DNA from: Vitis vinifera
Lineage: Eukaryota > Streptophyta > Magnoliopsida > Vitales > Vitaceae
DNA: 64,000 nt
Assembly (NCBI RefSeq): GCF_030704535.1
Contig: NC_081821.1
Span: 77,001 to 141,000 of the forward strand
Reading direction: 5' to 3'
Position numbers and translations under genes: made by a program. Numbering within the stretch: position 1 is the stretch's first letter; each line of letters begins with the position of its first letter. Under the pieces are notes generated by a model. It saw nothing but the letters and a program-made list of their open reading frames with translations. It had not been told where the DNA came from and made no database searches. Positions 13,660 through 24,541 of this stretch are shown piece after piece.

Positions 13660-14208
13660 ATTCCCGATCTTACATTATTAAGTTCACCCCAATCTATGTA
13701 CATGTCAGATGGGTCATTCGGCAACTGCTCCCCTAACATTCCCTGCATGTTTCAATAATTAAGTGTTGTCAATTATTATTGAATTATATGTTATCAATGT
13801 TTGGAAATTATATAACAAGCCTATTGTACATACATGTAAGGTTGCAAAAATGTCAACTGATGAATTTGTTGAAGGCATCATTTCCCTTTGAATGTCACAT
13901 TGGGAAGACAAATTAGTTTCCTCCTACGTACTCATAATGCCATCAAAACAATTATGTTAGTCATTTATGTTAATACACCTACAAAAATTAATCTTAGGGG
14001 CAATTTTTATTGAATATGACATACCATATAACCCGGCTGAGCATTTTGAGGGATTGTAGCTTCTGGACACTTTCGAATTGTGTGACCCACTCTTTTACAA
14101 CGACTGCATCGTCTTCCCTTTTGAACATTCATTGCCACTTTGCCTGGATTCCCTTTAGTCTTCACAATATTTGGATCACGAACTTGGTTAGTACCTGTCG
14201 CTCCATCT
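13660..14208 (-). pseudogene. frame-shifted C-terminal exons of the MULE transposase (zinc knuckle)
   Basis: Directly after the stop of the main transposase frame, another minus-strand frame continues the protein. It reads a linker and then CSRCKRVGHTIRKC, a CX2CX4HX4C zinc knuckle at 14067-14108, and reaches a plausible donor near 14020. Further exon-like pieces follow at about 13840-13925 and 13665-13745 (GMLGEQLPNDPSDM). The knuckle frame is offset from the main frame by one base at the A-rich run near 14213-14222, so an indel there separates the knuckle from the transposase. Many MULE/FAR1-type transposases end in such a knuckle. Confidence 0.6.
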
Positions 14209-14212
14209 GATG

Positions 14213-16240
14213 CTATTTTCTTCCTTTCAAATTATAGTTATAGAGTTCCTCCATTCTCGCCGTCAAATTTTGTATTTCATTTTTGGCCTCTATAAATGAA
14301 GATGACGTATCTGACGCAAAGTAGGAGAGCTTGTTGCACATCGAACTCAATGAACCATATCGTACAAACCGATCCATGTTGTTATCCGTCTCATTCACTG
14401 GTACTGATCTTCTATACACCTTTGCTAACTTTGTCCACCTCTTCATAATACATGACTGAGGAATCTCTTCCAAATGCTCCACCTTCATAACCACCACCAT
14501 GTGGCAACATGGGATGCCAATTGACTCAAACATCATGCATGAGCATTTTAATGTTACAATATCCGGGCAAAATTGTACTTCCCAATTTAAGTTCGGGTGT
14601 CTAAACTTAGATAAGGTGTATGCCCGCATTGAATGATCACTTACAACACCAACCACAAAGAATAACTCAGCATTTTTCATCTCCTCACGAAATTTAAGGA
14701 AAGATTCTTTTGTGTATACCGTCGCAGCATGATTTTCAAGTATGGCTAGTTTGGTTGAAAGCACGGGTGAAGAATTGTTCGACTCGAACTCTACCTTTGC
14801 CTCGTTTTCCCGTATTCTCAGTATGGCTCTATCAAATTGTTGTACAAACTCATACAGTCGCAAGCGAATTTTTAAGAATCTATTTAGATATGCATTCATA
14901 CTCTCACACCTTTGTGTGGTTCTCATCCCTCCAAAGAAATTTCCACGTAAATACGCCTCTGCCCATCTTTTACGTTTCCTATATATCTCGGTCACCCAAC
15001 GATTCTCATTAAGTCCCAAATTTGCAACCATTTCATGCCAAACCTTTTCAAATTCTTTTTCATTCCCCCGCATGAACATGCACCTTGCAAATATGCTTGA
15101 GAAGTCCTTAATATGCACATTCGTGAATGCATTTCGTTGCAAATGCCATGCACACAATCGATGACACGTATCGGGTAATACTTTTTTAATTGCCTTACGC
15201 ATAGCTTTATCCCCATCGGTTACAATAGATATGGGTTTCTTATTCATCATTGCATCAAGAAATGTCTCCAACACCCATTCATATGTCCCAACACTTTCAT
15301 CTATCAATAACGCACAACCAAATACAACAGTTTGATGGTGATGATTAACACCGACCAACACTACTAGAGGCTTTTTATAGGCATTTGTCCTATAGGTTGT
15401 GTCAAATGCTAGGACATCTCCAAAACACGCATAATCCATTCGAGCAGTTGAATCAGCCCAAAACAAATTTGCTAGTCGACTTTCTTCATCAATGTTGAAT
15501 TTATAAAAAAATGAAGAATCCATTTCTGCCTTTCCACACAAATAAGCCAATGCCGCTTCTGCATCACCGTCTTTAATTTCACTTCTACGCATTGCATCAA
15601 CGTGATTGTATATATCTTTTTGTGTGAAACCGACGTGCTCATGTCCCCCTGATTGTTTTACCATATAGTCCATAATTTGTGTGGTTTTAACACCTACTTT
15701 ACGCAAAACATCAACTTGTGCCTTATCTGGATTACTTATTGTTCGATGAGACCGAAGGAATTGTGTGTTGATAGCATCGACCAAATTATGATTATGATCT
15801 CCTATAAATTCCTTTACAATCCACTTTCCATCTTTCCTATTCAAGCCTACACGAAATGCAGCTTCACATCCAACCCTAGTCAATGATCGTGGCTCACGCT
15901 GTCGCTTGTCATTTTCAATAAACTTTGTCGCTCGCTGTCCTTCTCTAGAACACACCCACTTTCGAGATATTATATCTCCATTCTTGTCTCGCTTCAAATC
16001 ATCTTTTCGAATACTAAATCCGGCTACTCTAGCTAACATGTTGTAAAATGTTTCAGCCTTATCTATGCGATCGAATTGCAATTTGTAGACTTCTTCATCT
16101 GAAATACCCTTCAACACCTTCTGTTTCAAACCGCTTCCACCCAGGTCGTAAGTGGCACCGATAAATGCATCGTCATTGACGACGTCCTCCTCCTTCACTT
16201 CAAACTCCCGCTTGATTGTTTTCTCCTTCACCGATTGCAT
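14213..16240 (-). CDS. FAR1-type Mutator-like (MULE) transposase
   Basis: A single 675-codon open frame. Residues about 62-155 form a FAR1 DNA-binding domain (WRKY-GCM1-like zinc finger with C97, C125 and HNH near 149-151). The MULE transposase domain follows with a likely DDE triad: D280 in LAFDTTY, D342 in IVTDGD and E446 in QRCESMN. A CAWHLQRN helix lies at about 363-370. A SWIM zinc finger lies at about 566-580 (CSC...CCH). Such proteins bind element ends and cut and paste DNA in the nucleus; domesticated relatives are the FAR1/FRS transcription factors. Flanking repeats favour a transposon gene. The usual C-terminal zinc knuckle is lost by a frameshift just downstream. Confidence 0.88.
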   Translation of the reverse strand: MQSVKEKTIKREFEVKEEDVVNDDAFIGATYDLGGSGLKQKVLKGISDEEVYKLQFDRIDKAETFYNMLARVAGFSIRKDDLKRDKNGDIISRKWVCSREGQRATKFIENDKRQREPRSLTRVGCEAAFRVGLNRKDGKWIVKEFIGDHNHNLVDAINTQFLRSHRTISNPDKAQVDVLRKVGVKTTQIMDYMVKQSGGHEHVGFTQKDIYNHVDAMRRSEIKDGDAEAALAYLCGKAEMDSSFFYKFNIDEESRLANLFWADSTARMDYACFGDVLAFDTTYRTNAYKKPLVVLVGVNHHHQTVVFGCALLIDESVGTYEWVLETFLDAMMNKKPISIVTDGDKAMRKAIKKVLPDTCHRLCAWHLQRNAFTNVHIKDFSSIFARCMFMRGNEKEFEKVWHEMVANLGLNENRWVTEIYRKRKRWAEAYLRGNFFGGMRTTQRCESMNAYLNRFLKIRLRLYEFVQQFDRAILRIRENEAKVEFESNNSSPVLSTKLAILENHAATVYTKESFLKFREEMKNAELFFVVGVVSDHSMRAYTLSKFRHPNLNWEVQFCPDIVTLKCSCMMFESIGIPCCHMVVVMKVEHLEEIPQSCIMKRWTKLAKVYRRSVPVNETDNNMDRFVRYGSLSSMCNKLSYFASDTSSSFIEAKNEIQNLTARMEELYNYNLKGRK

Positions 16241-16249
16241 GATCTACAT

Positions 16250-16957
16250 TACATAAATAAGGTAAAAAAATTCCCCAATAATACTTTAACAAATTATCGT
16301 ATCACTTTTCTATCAATTGATTGCATACTTGAAGATAAACCGAATTCGACAACGTCATCTATTCTCATTTTTGGAAAAAAATTTAGAATTTGATAAATTA
16401 TAGAACCGGTGTAGACTGCACACGTGATAATTTCCCCATGATTTTCCATTTAAAAGGTCATATGTTGCAAAATTGATACTACTCTGCTATACACAATCAT
16501 AAGCAAAACTTTTTAAAATCATTAAATATCACTTAAAAATCATTATGTTGAGGAAATAACTTGTGAAAAATGCAAGTGCGACACCAATACCCTCAAAATA
16601 TGGCATTAGACAATGATCCACGTCTGACATCTATACAGAAACGCACATAATTTAAATTGTCCTTAGACAACCAAGTGAAGTAATAGTTAAGTTCAACTTC
16701 GTAGACATGGTTCTCCTGTTGAGGCTAAGGTTGTAGTGCTTTTGGCGGTCCTTGTGCAATAACAATATTTCAGATTGTCCAACTTTTTTTTGGTAGCGGA
16801 TGGTGTTGTTGGTCTTGATGAGCATAAAACAACAATCGGTTCAATTTTTTGTTTCCTCGTAACCCGAATCTACTATCTTCCCTTGCTCTAAGCTATTATA
16901 ATGTGGTTGAGCTACAAATTCACCGGATGCATTTTGGTGCTGTTCACAAAATTTGGC
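16250..16957. other. upstream region of the transposase gene
   Basis: AT-rich DNA between the transposase start and the second CCGGTTGA array. It probably includes the transposase promoter, but no clear TATA box or motif could be fixed. Confidence 0.4.
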
Positions 16958-17222
16958 AGTGTCTACCGGTTGAGAATATCTATCTACCGGTCGCATTAAG
17001 CCGGTCGACCGGTTGTGGAATTTTTTTGGCCAGTAGCTACCGGATGATGAATTTCCTCAACCGGTTGAGAAAATTCCTCATCCGGTAGCCACTGGCCAAA
17101 AAAACATCAACCGGTTGATACCCATTCACTCAACCGGTTGAGGATTTTTTTAACCAGTTGCTACCGGTTGAGGATTTTTCTCAACCAGTTGAGGAAATTC
17201 CTCATCCGGTAGCTACTGGCGT
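16958..17222. repeat. second CCGGTTGA-rich palindromic array
   Basis: The words are those of the 12290-12935 array: CAACCGGTTGAG, CATCCGGTAGCCACTGG, and CCGGTCGACCGGT at 17001-17013. It lies upstream of the transposase and may be the subterminal region of the element. Confidence 0.8.
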
Positions 17223-17229
17223 AATATGT

Positions 17230-18361
17230 AAACCGATTAGCTAATTGTTTCTTTTCGTTGTTGATTTCATTAAGGCCTTCATTCCTTATCTGAACGTTAT
17301 AATGTTGCCCTATTTAGGCATACTATGTTAACAAAATTTCCAACATTAATCTTAGTTGCCATCTTCAAGGAGTTTGCCAGTCACAATAATTAATACCTCT
17401 CATCCACTTTCTTTAAAAACATGGAAAATGACTTTTATATAATTCTATCTAAAAGCACGGAAGCTTTTGGGTACACCGCCAAACTTATTCCAAACTTACC
17501 CCATATTGGGAGTCAATAATACACATTTCTTAAGGTTGATTCTCTCTTTTTAAGTCATTTGAATATGTATTACCCTATCATTTTGATGATGTTGTGATTT
17601 TTACAGCCAACATGACTCACTTATATTAACTAAATTAATCTCAACTGTTCAACAGATCACTGATGCATATTACTAACAATGTGCTTTAGACAATCAAAAT
17701 CCAAACTCTTTAACATCAATACATACCATTTAAAAATCACTATTAGGTTTTGGAAATATTCCCCCATCCATTTCAAAGATGAAGGCATTCAGCTTAAAAA
17801 ATGTATTATGGATTTGTTTACCTATTCTTTATTGAGTTAAAGATCATACCGTTAAAATGGAAGGTCCAAGTGTGATGCAGCTTGACCTGAAGATTTGTCT
17901 TCTGGATGTTTTTTGTGACCTGTTCTCCAACAAATAGCATACCTCGTTCAGATGGTAAGGTTCTTACAATACTAAAACTCCCCCAAATATATAGTAAGAT
18001 ATGTATGTGGTTGGTTGATGGAGTTATTACATTTTTTAATAGGCTGCCACATGTTGAAAACCTACCAACAATGGTACACTTAGTGGTTGATAGTTTGGAT
18101 ATTTGCATCAGTTTTTTAGGTGCCATTAAATATAACATTTATATCAGTTGGGAAAGTCAGCCTAATGTGGATATTTTTTACACCCATTGCAAATGGATAT
18201 GTGTATAACTTAACAAAATATAAAGGGGATATATGGACTTAATTGATAATATTGACATTTGTTACTGTTGTTTAGCCTATTTATTGTAACTATGTTTTGA
18301 TACCGTTTCCTACTTACTATATTTTTTCATCAATTACCAATCCTACTTCTCATAAATACAC
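17230..18361. other. non-coding stretch
   Basis: Short opposing frames near 17818-18208 are not recognisable and have no splice context. No repeat was seen. Confidence 0.5.
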
Positions 18362-19024
18362 TTAGGATACATTTGTTTTTTTTTTTTGTCTTAAATCTAA
18401 ATAGACCTTAATTTAACTTAAGTCTAAATAGTACCCAATAGTTTTAAGTATTAAGTTGTTTATTTTCTTTTTGATTTTTTTGATTTTTTTATTTTATATG
18501 TAAGTCTTAAAGCAAGTTTCTTTAGGAGTTTAAGTCATTTTTAAAATTGTTTGTTTTTTAACTTACCACTTTTTCTATGACAATTTTGTCTTAATGTCAA
18601 ATGTAAGGGTTTGTTTGGGAACTTCTTTAAAATAGTTGTTTAAAACAGTTTTCGCAAACAGTTCTCAGTGTTTTTTAGAATAAGAATTTATTTTGGATCT
18701 TGGTATGCTTTTAACTTGTTTCCTATGTTTTCTAATATTTCTTAAATTTGTAGTGTGTTCTTTTTAATCATTCTCCATATTTATACAAGTATTTTTTAAA
18801 CCAACCGTTACAAAACAACTAAAACAATTAAAGTGTGTTATCAACAGACACTTTACTTTCAGAACAAGTTCTGAAAAAACATTTTTTCTATCAAAAAGAA
18901 AAAAAAAAAAAACTATCTTAGAAACAATTCCCAAAGAGGCTCTAAAATTTTATTTTATTTTTATCTTAAATCTTAAAGCAACTTGCTTTGAGACTTAAGT
19001 TAAAAAAACAAACCAACCCTAAAT
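18362..19024. mobile_element. MITE-like inverted-repeat element with a second one nested inside
   Basis: The left end (TTAGGATACATTTGTTTTTT..., with ACTTAAGTCT nearby) resembles the reverse complement of the right end (TTTAGGGTTGGTTTGTTTTTTT, ACTTAAGTCT). Inside, 18604-18945 has its own pair: GGGTTTGTTTGGGAACTTCTTT against GAGCCTCTTTGGGAATTGTTTC in inverted orientation. Both look like hAT-type MITEs. Target duplications are not clear and there is no coding capacity. Confidence 0.45.
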
Positions 19025-19753
19025 CTTTTCTATTAATTTTAAAGATCAAGAGGGATGAGACATCCTTCCACAATATACAAATCTGATCAAAAGAAAAGAA
19101 GAAACTCCTTAAAAGGAATCATACAAGTTGGAAAACTAAGGAAGGTTACAAAAATCTAGGAACGAACCATAAGAAACACCAGTTACAGCTCAAAGAGGCA
19201 AAGAACAAAATAGTATGTTTTCAAATAACCATAAGGCATTCAGTCCCCTCACTTCTGAGTTCCCTTGTTCCTTGTGGAAACTGTCCCTTTATTTTTCCAC
19301 TCATGACTATGTTAGTCAACTCTATCTTGGATGTATAAAGTTGTCTACTTATGAATTAACTTCATCACAATGAATAAAAATAATAAAAATTTATGTCTGA
19401 GATTTAGTATTTAAGATAAAATACAAACAAATTTATAGAAAAAAAAAATTATTTACAAATAGAGCACGTGTTTAAATCATTTTAGAGTATAAAACAAAAC
19501 TGTATATAAGAGGCATAGTTCACAACGATCCTGTTAAATTCTGACATATAGAGAATCAAATTATACCCCTGTTACATGAATTAGAAGTAATTTTCACATG
19601 TCAACACATGGAGTTGTGTTTGTTTTGGATTATGGGATTATTTGTAGCATATTAAACATCCATTTTGATAGCTTATCAAGTCTTATTCCTGTGTTTGCAC
19701 ATTAAGATGGTCCTTTCAGTAAATTATGTGAAAATAATTGTTTGTGATTGCAG
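19025..19753. other. intron-like region before the prenyl synthase exons
   Basis: No earlier exons of the prenyl diphosphate synthase were recognised here. The sequence up to the acceptor at 19753 looks like intron DNA. Confidence 0.45.
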
Positions 19754-21462
19754 CATGGAATATTATTTGCAGAAGACATACTACAAGACTGCATCTTTGA
19801 TTTGAAACAGCTGCAAGGCTAGTGCTCTTCTTGCAAGGCAAACTGCGGAAGTTTCAATGTTGGCCTTCGAGTATGCCAAGAATCTGGTTTGTGAATTCCT
19901 TAGCTTCATCTTCTTTCTATTATATGTTTGGAGTAAGCTTAGTGGAGTAATCTCTTTGAGTTCATGGGCCTTATCTCCTAATAGACAAATCTAGAGATTC
20001 TAGTTGACAAATTCATTTTCTCTCTCCTCAAAATGAAATGGTCTCTCACCTGACCCTACACCTATTAAACATGTAAATCAGAAGAAAAACTTTAATTTCT
20101 ATAGGAACATCTAGAAATGGATTACTTAAATAAACTACAAATTGGTTTTATTTGGGCTTTTTTCATGGTTTATTTGATCTGATAGGGTCATTCCATCAAT
20201 TTGGGGTCTAGAAAGATGACAAATATACATATCAGTATCTTGGATACTTTTGAAATTACGCTTCTCAAAACAGCACTCTTCTTGCCAACTTCTTTGTATA
20301 ATATTGAGATATCTGAATATTTTAATTTAGTTTTTTTATGACAAGTGGTTGAATCTGGATCCATTTTGTTGATTGCTATTGTTGCTATTGCAATCTTGTT
20401 TCCAACTGCTGCACTGCCTATCACAGTGGAGGGACACTGATGTCTTTTTTTTAAAAGTGTACCGTTGATTTATTTTGGCAAAATGACATCAGCACTGTCC
20501 CCAATGATTTGGCATGTAGTGACTTGGTGCAATTGCTATGATTTATTGTGGAGAAGATATTGGTGTTGTTTGCTGTGGTTTTCTTTCTTATGTCTCTTTC
20601 AATCTGATTGGTCTGGTGCTGCCTTTTTTTCTGGACAGGGATTGGCATTCCAATTAATAGATGACGTCCTTGATTTCACAGGCACATCAGCTTCCCTGGG
20701 GAAGGGTTCATTGTCTGACATCCGCAATGTAATCCTTCTTTCTTTGATGTATAATGTTAATGTAGAAAAGTTTTCTTGAGCTTGAAAAGTTCATTGAAGC
20801 AAAGATATAAATGTGGTAGACAGAAGTGTCAGGAAATCTGCTATTTTCCTCACAATGTTTCTTCAATTGTCTTAAATTTAATGGAGGACATGACCCTAGA
20901 AGGAACTGAATGGCAGATAAAAAATTCATTTGGCTTGTCCTACTGCTGTCATTTTAAGTCTTTGTTATTGTTATCTCTTCAGTGGCCTCATCTAATAGTT
21001 GCTATTTATTTTAAATTTTAATTGAACTGTTGCACCATTTTTTGCTTGTGTTGTCTCATGCAATAGTTTTAATTCATTTCTAAATTCAATTTCAGTGTTG
21101 CATTACTTTTCTTTCTTGAAACATATCCTTAAGTGTAGGCACTAACAATTGTACATTTGCTATATTTTGCCCTAGAAAGGTTAATCTGTTAGCACTAATA
21201 TGGAATGTGGGAAAATGCTACTACTAACTTTTGCAAAGCATGTGGGAACTATGCATTTTTATAGTGGGTTCCACTACGGACTTAATTTTAATTTTTGGCT
21301 GTATACTATTTAATGCGTATTATGTTGTAATTGTAAGTGGAGACAATTTTGATTATTTTGCAGGGAATAATAACAGCCCCAATATTGTTTGCTATAGAAG
21401 AGTTCCCTCAATTGGATGCTGTTGTCAAACGCGGCCTTGACAATCCTGCAGATATTGATCTT
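19754..21462 (+). pseudogene. solanesyl/polyprenyl diphosphate synthase, three-exon pseudogene fragment
   Basis: Three exons with intact GT/AG borders: 19754-19886 (MEYYLQKTYYKTASLI, stop, NSCKA...), 20639-20728 (GLAFQLIDDVLDFTGTSASL, then GKGSLSDIRN), and 21364-21462 (GIITAPILFAIEEFPQLDAV...). Together they match the C-terminal third of plant trans-polyprenyl (solanesyl) diphosphate synthases, which make the side chain of plastoquinone or ubiquinone. The second aspartate-rich motif (DDVLD), which binds Mg-isopentenyl diphosphate, is intact. A TGA replaces a codon at position 17 of the first exon (19803-19805), an expected Gly is Arg (LLARQ), and neither the upstream exons with the first Asp motif nor the last exon was found. 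Confidence 0.85.
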
Positions 21463-22034
21463 GTCAGTTTCTGAACCTTTCTTTTCTTTTTGCATGTGGT
21501 TGATGCTGCTCATACTGAAGCTACAAAAGGGAACTTATGAGGCTGTGATATTTTTCTTGTCTTCTTATTGTGTCTCTGTTTGGTGACAATGCTGGTATTT
21601 GAATTTTAGCTCTCAATTAAAGCATCTCCTTTTTCTATGTAATCCTCTTGTTAGCATACCATGTTCAATTGAAAGAGGTATATATAGACACACACTAATA
21701 CGATAAGTGCATAAATGCTTGCAATAAATCCGAAAAGAAGGAAAAAAAACCAAAGTCAGTCCACAACCAACAGTCAGAAATTAATATGTGATGTCATATA
21801 AACAACAATTGTATAATTCTAAGAACCTATTCTGTTTATCTCAAACGTCTAAGCTCTTGGTGGACAAATAAAAGGCTAAGAAACAAGCTCAAGATAAGCA
21901 TTCCTCCTGAACATGCAAATCAAGTTTCACACTAAATCAAATGCCAGCATGGTTGATCTACATGCAAAAATAGCAAAACTGTCTTTTGTTATTTATGGGT
22001 TAATAACTAGTGCACAAAAGGCAGGCAATCTAAC
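21463..22034. other. non-coding stretch
   Basis: The expected next exon of the prenyl synthase was looked for and not seen. No other gene was recognised. Confidence 0.5.
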
Positions 22035-22216
22035 CATGTAAATGATCCTCCAAAGATCCCAATGGCATAAAGTCATAGACAAGCAGACGTTGGTCCCCAT
22101 CAGCGCAATAACCAATCAAGTTAACAAGGTTTGGGTGATGTAAGCATGAGAACCTCCACCAAGAATTCTCTATTTCCTTGAAGGCCATTTCGGTCAAGTT
22201 GTTTCACATCAACTAC
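22035..22216 (-). pseudogene. exon fragment of a PBS1-like receptor-like cytoplasmic kinase (RLCK VII)
   Basis: Read on the minus strand after a CAG acceptor, the exon encodes [20 protein letters not shown], then EVLML. After a short deletion and frameshift it continues as [20 protein letters not shown] and [13 protein letters not shown]. These are kinase subdomains II to V of the PBS1/PBL family, which relays immune-receptor signals at the plasma membrane. The subdomain II lysine is present (DVKQ). About ten bases that would encode SLLHH are missing at about 22142-22146, which breaks the frame. No other exon of the kinase is visible, so this is an isolated fragment. Confidence 0.8.
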
Positions 22217-22259
22217 CTGCAAATACAATAATTCATTGGACCAAAAATCATTAATGACC

Positions 22260-22820
22260 AGATAAGACACAGTGACCAGTGTCTACCGGTCGAGTCCACA
22301 GGACAACCGGTTGAAGGTAACCGGTCGACCGGTTTCTCTATAATAAATTATGGTGAGATAAGCATAGCATTGGTTATGGTTTTGCAACTAATCAAGATAT
22401 ATATACAAACAGATGTACAAAGTATCTCGTCGTAGTTTATTATTTATTAACTAGCAATAACTCTAGTTATGTAATTTATCAGCATCTTGTTTACATTTTT
22501 TCAAGGCAGTAGCTCAAGTAAAATGCACATAACAAAAAATATCATGAGTAGTTGGGTATTAGTTTTTGTTTAAGATATTTGGATTCCAGAAAGGAAAAAA
22601 AAATCTATATATGGAGTCAAAGCAATAGTACAACAAATCCACATATAATAATTTCATAGAAGAAAATGTCACGTCCAACAAAAACCATTTGGTCCTTTGA
22701 TGAATTTCGGAGTTACTACTTGAGATTCTTAAACATTAAACCAATTAGTTACTTAACCATGGTTTGTTATCATCGAAACCCGATTAGGAGAACCCTTGGG
22801 CTAACAATCTCCCCCTTTTT
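22260..22820 (-). mobile_element. probable 3' LTR and polypurine tract of a non-autonomous LTR element
   Basis: On the minus strand an AAAAAGGGGGAGAT purine tract (22807-22820) is followed at 22806 by TGTTAGCCCAAGGG..., a typical PPT/LTR junction. The LTR end to the left could not be fixed; a stretch with CCGGTCGACCGG words (22283-22333) lies near it. The matching 5' LTR was not found to the right of the ORF. Confidence 0.5.
22320..22333. repeat. 14-bp palindrome ACCGGTCGACCGGT
   Basis: A perfect palindrome, also present at 24849-24862, 25660-25673 and 25790-25803, and as 13 of 14 bases at 17001-17013. Related CCGGTTGA words surround it. Confidence 0.9.
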
Positions 22821-23101
22821 GATGCTGACAAACCTTGGTTATCTAGGAGAGAAAGAAAGAAATCTCCCCCTCAAACCAATCATGGATCAATCAAATGATA
22901 AGCAATGTAAAACACGAAGAATCAATTGATAAAAATATCATATCATATATATATGGAAATCTAACATGTACAATAAGATAGATATGACATTGATAACAAT
23001 GACATGCATGAGAGACTCGTAGATCCTATAGATCGTACATCCTATAAATATCTCCCCCTTTGGCAACATCAAAAAGAAACGAAGGGGGATCCCAAACACA
23101 C

Positions 23102-24541
23102 TCAAGGCTGAGGAGGTGGTGGTGGAAACACAGAACGTAGGTAAGCCATCAGCTCCTCGTGGTGACTCTTCTGGCGGCTCTCAAGCCGCTCAATCCTCTC
23201 TACGAGATGCTCAAACTGAGAGGTGAAGCTGGCCTCAGACTGATCGATGTGATCCTCTATGGAAGAAAAACGAGTATCATGCACTACGGCTAACTCCTCC
23301 ATACGGGTCCCGACAGAGCTGATCTGTGCTGACAAATCCATCCAAGGTGGATAATCAGTAGCATGAGGAGCCTGAGATGGTAGCTCGGTAAATGATGGCT
23401 AAGATGAAGGGTCTGTTGTGAAGAACGGCTCAGTCATCATAGGCTCGGAGAAGGTAGCCTCACAATGAATGCCCTTTGACTGATGTGGTGGCGGAATGTC
23501 AACATCGGGCCCTCTATGCTCAAAGTCCCTCTGAGGGTCCAACCCAGCCTCCATCTCTCTGATCTCGGCCTCCTCCTCTACTCCAGGGTGTATCTGATCA
23601 TGTCCCCGAGCCTGTCGGTCAGCTTTCCTAACCCATGAGCCATCGGGTGCCTTCTCGAACTTCATGCGCCCCAGAGACTGCGCATTATACGTGTCATAAG
23701 TGGTGGGGGCCTCAATATCTGTCTCTCTACTCAAGTCGATCCCGGCATCCTTGAAAGCACGGGTAAGGAAACGGCCGTAGGGGAGTACACGTGTCGAGCT
23801 CTCAACACAGGAGATCATGTGCATCATCATAAGGTAGCCAACATGAATCCGTCTCCCGGTGAGGATCGAGTCAATAATGAAAGCCTCGAGGTAGGAGACC
23901 TCGTCTAGATGTCCTCCACGTGGCAAGAGAATCGAACAAATCATATGGTGAAGGACTCGGCTAGTCACTGTCAAACTGTGAGCCGATGGTTTGCCCATCC
24001 CCTGAGGATCGGCAAGTCCGCACAACCTCTGAACAGCCTCTGTAGGCTCAAATCCCGGCACAGGGGGCCACACCTTGGCCTCATAAACACGGAGTCCAAC
24101 CGAAGGGATGTCGAGAATGCGACAGATGCTCTCCGGACTCAAACGGATCTGAACGCCTCTCATAGTGGATAATACGGGTCCTCCAACCTCGTAACTCGCC
24201 CGAGAATAGAAAGCCCGCACCAGAGTCGGGAAGACGGGCTCAGAGATCGTCACTACGGGCAGCCATCCCATCCGTCCGAACAACCCCTCAAAGCCAAAGT
24301 GCTGAAGTTGGGAGAAATTCACACTTCTCCCAGGGATGACTTTCCTCTGAGCAAATTTTTGCTTGTAGCGTTGATAGTCCTCATTCAAACTGAAAAGTGC
24401 CGTGTCAAACCTCGCCTTTCGGCGAGCCTCCGGCTGCTCGGGCTGAGATGGGTCAACAGGGCGCTTGCCCTGAGCCCTGGAAGTCCTCGTCTCTCTCCGT
24501 GGTGCCATCAATGAAGTGAAAGAGGTGAAGAAGGAGTCCAA
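23102..24541 (-). pseudogene. retroelement 'putative plant transposon protein' ORF interrupted by one stop
   Basis: The minus-strand frame runs from ATG at 24541 for 380 codons to TAG at 23399-23401, then continues in the same frame for 98 codons to a stop at 23102. The N-terminal region is basic. A globular domain follows (about residues 80-290, with LSPESICRILDIPSVGLRV), like the Transposase_32 family of plant retroelements. The second part (from WMDLSAQISS) is a coiled coil ending in a PPPPPQP tail. The frame stays open on both sides of the TAG, so a single point mutation probably split a 480-codon ORF. The family's function is unknown. It resembles the ORF at 2-634. Confidence 0.7.

Larger units (their letters stand above)
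6660..17230. mobile_element. Mutator-like segment with convergent Ulp1-type and FAR1/MULE genes
   Basis: A plus-strand HMG-like/PMD/Ulp1 gene (8221-12007) and a minus-strand FAR1-type MULE transposase gene (about 13660-16240) face each other. The arrangement resembles autonomous Mutator-like elements and the Ulp1-bearing 'Kaonashi' class. CCGGTTGA-rich arrays lie between the two gene ends (12290-12935) and upstream of the transposase (16958-17222). I could not define terminal inverted repeats or a 9-bp target duplication, so the outer limits are approximate and the two genes may belong to two neighbouring elements. Confidence 0.5.
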
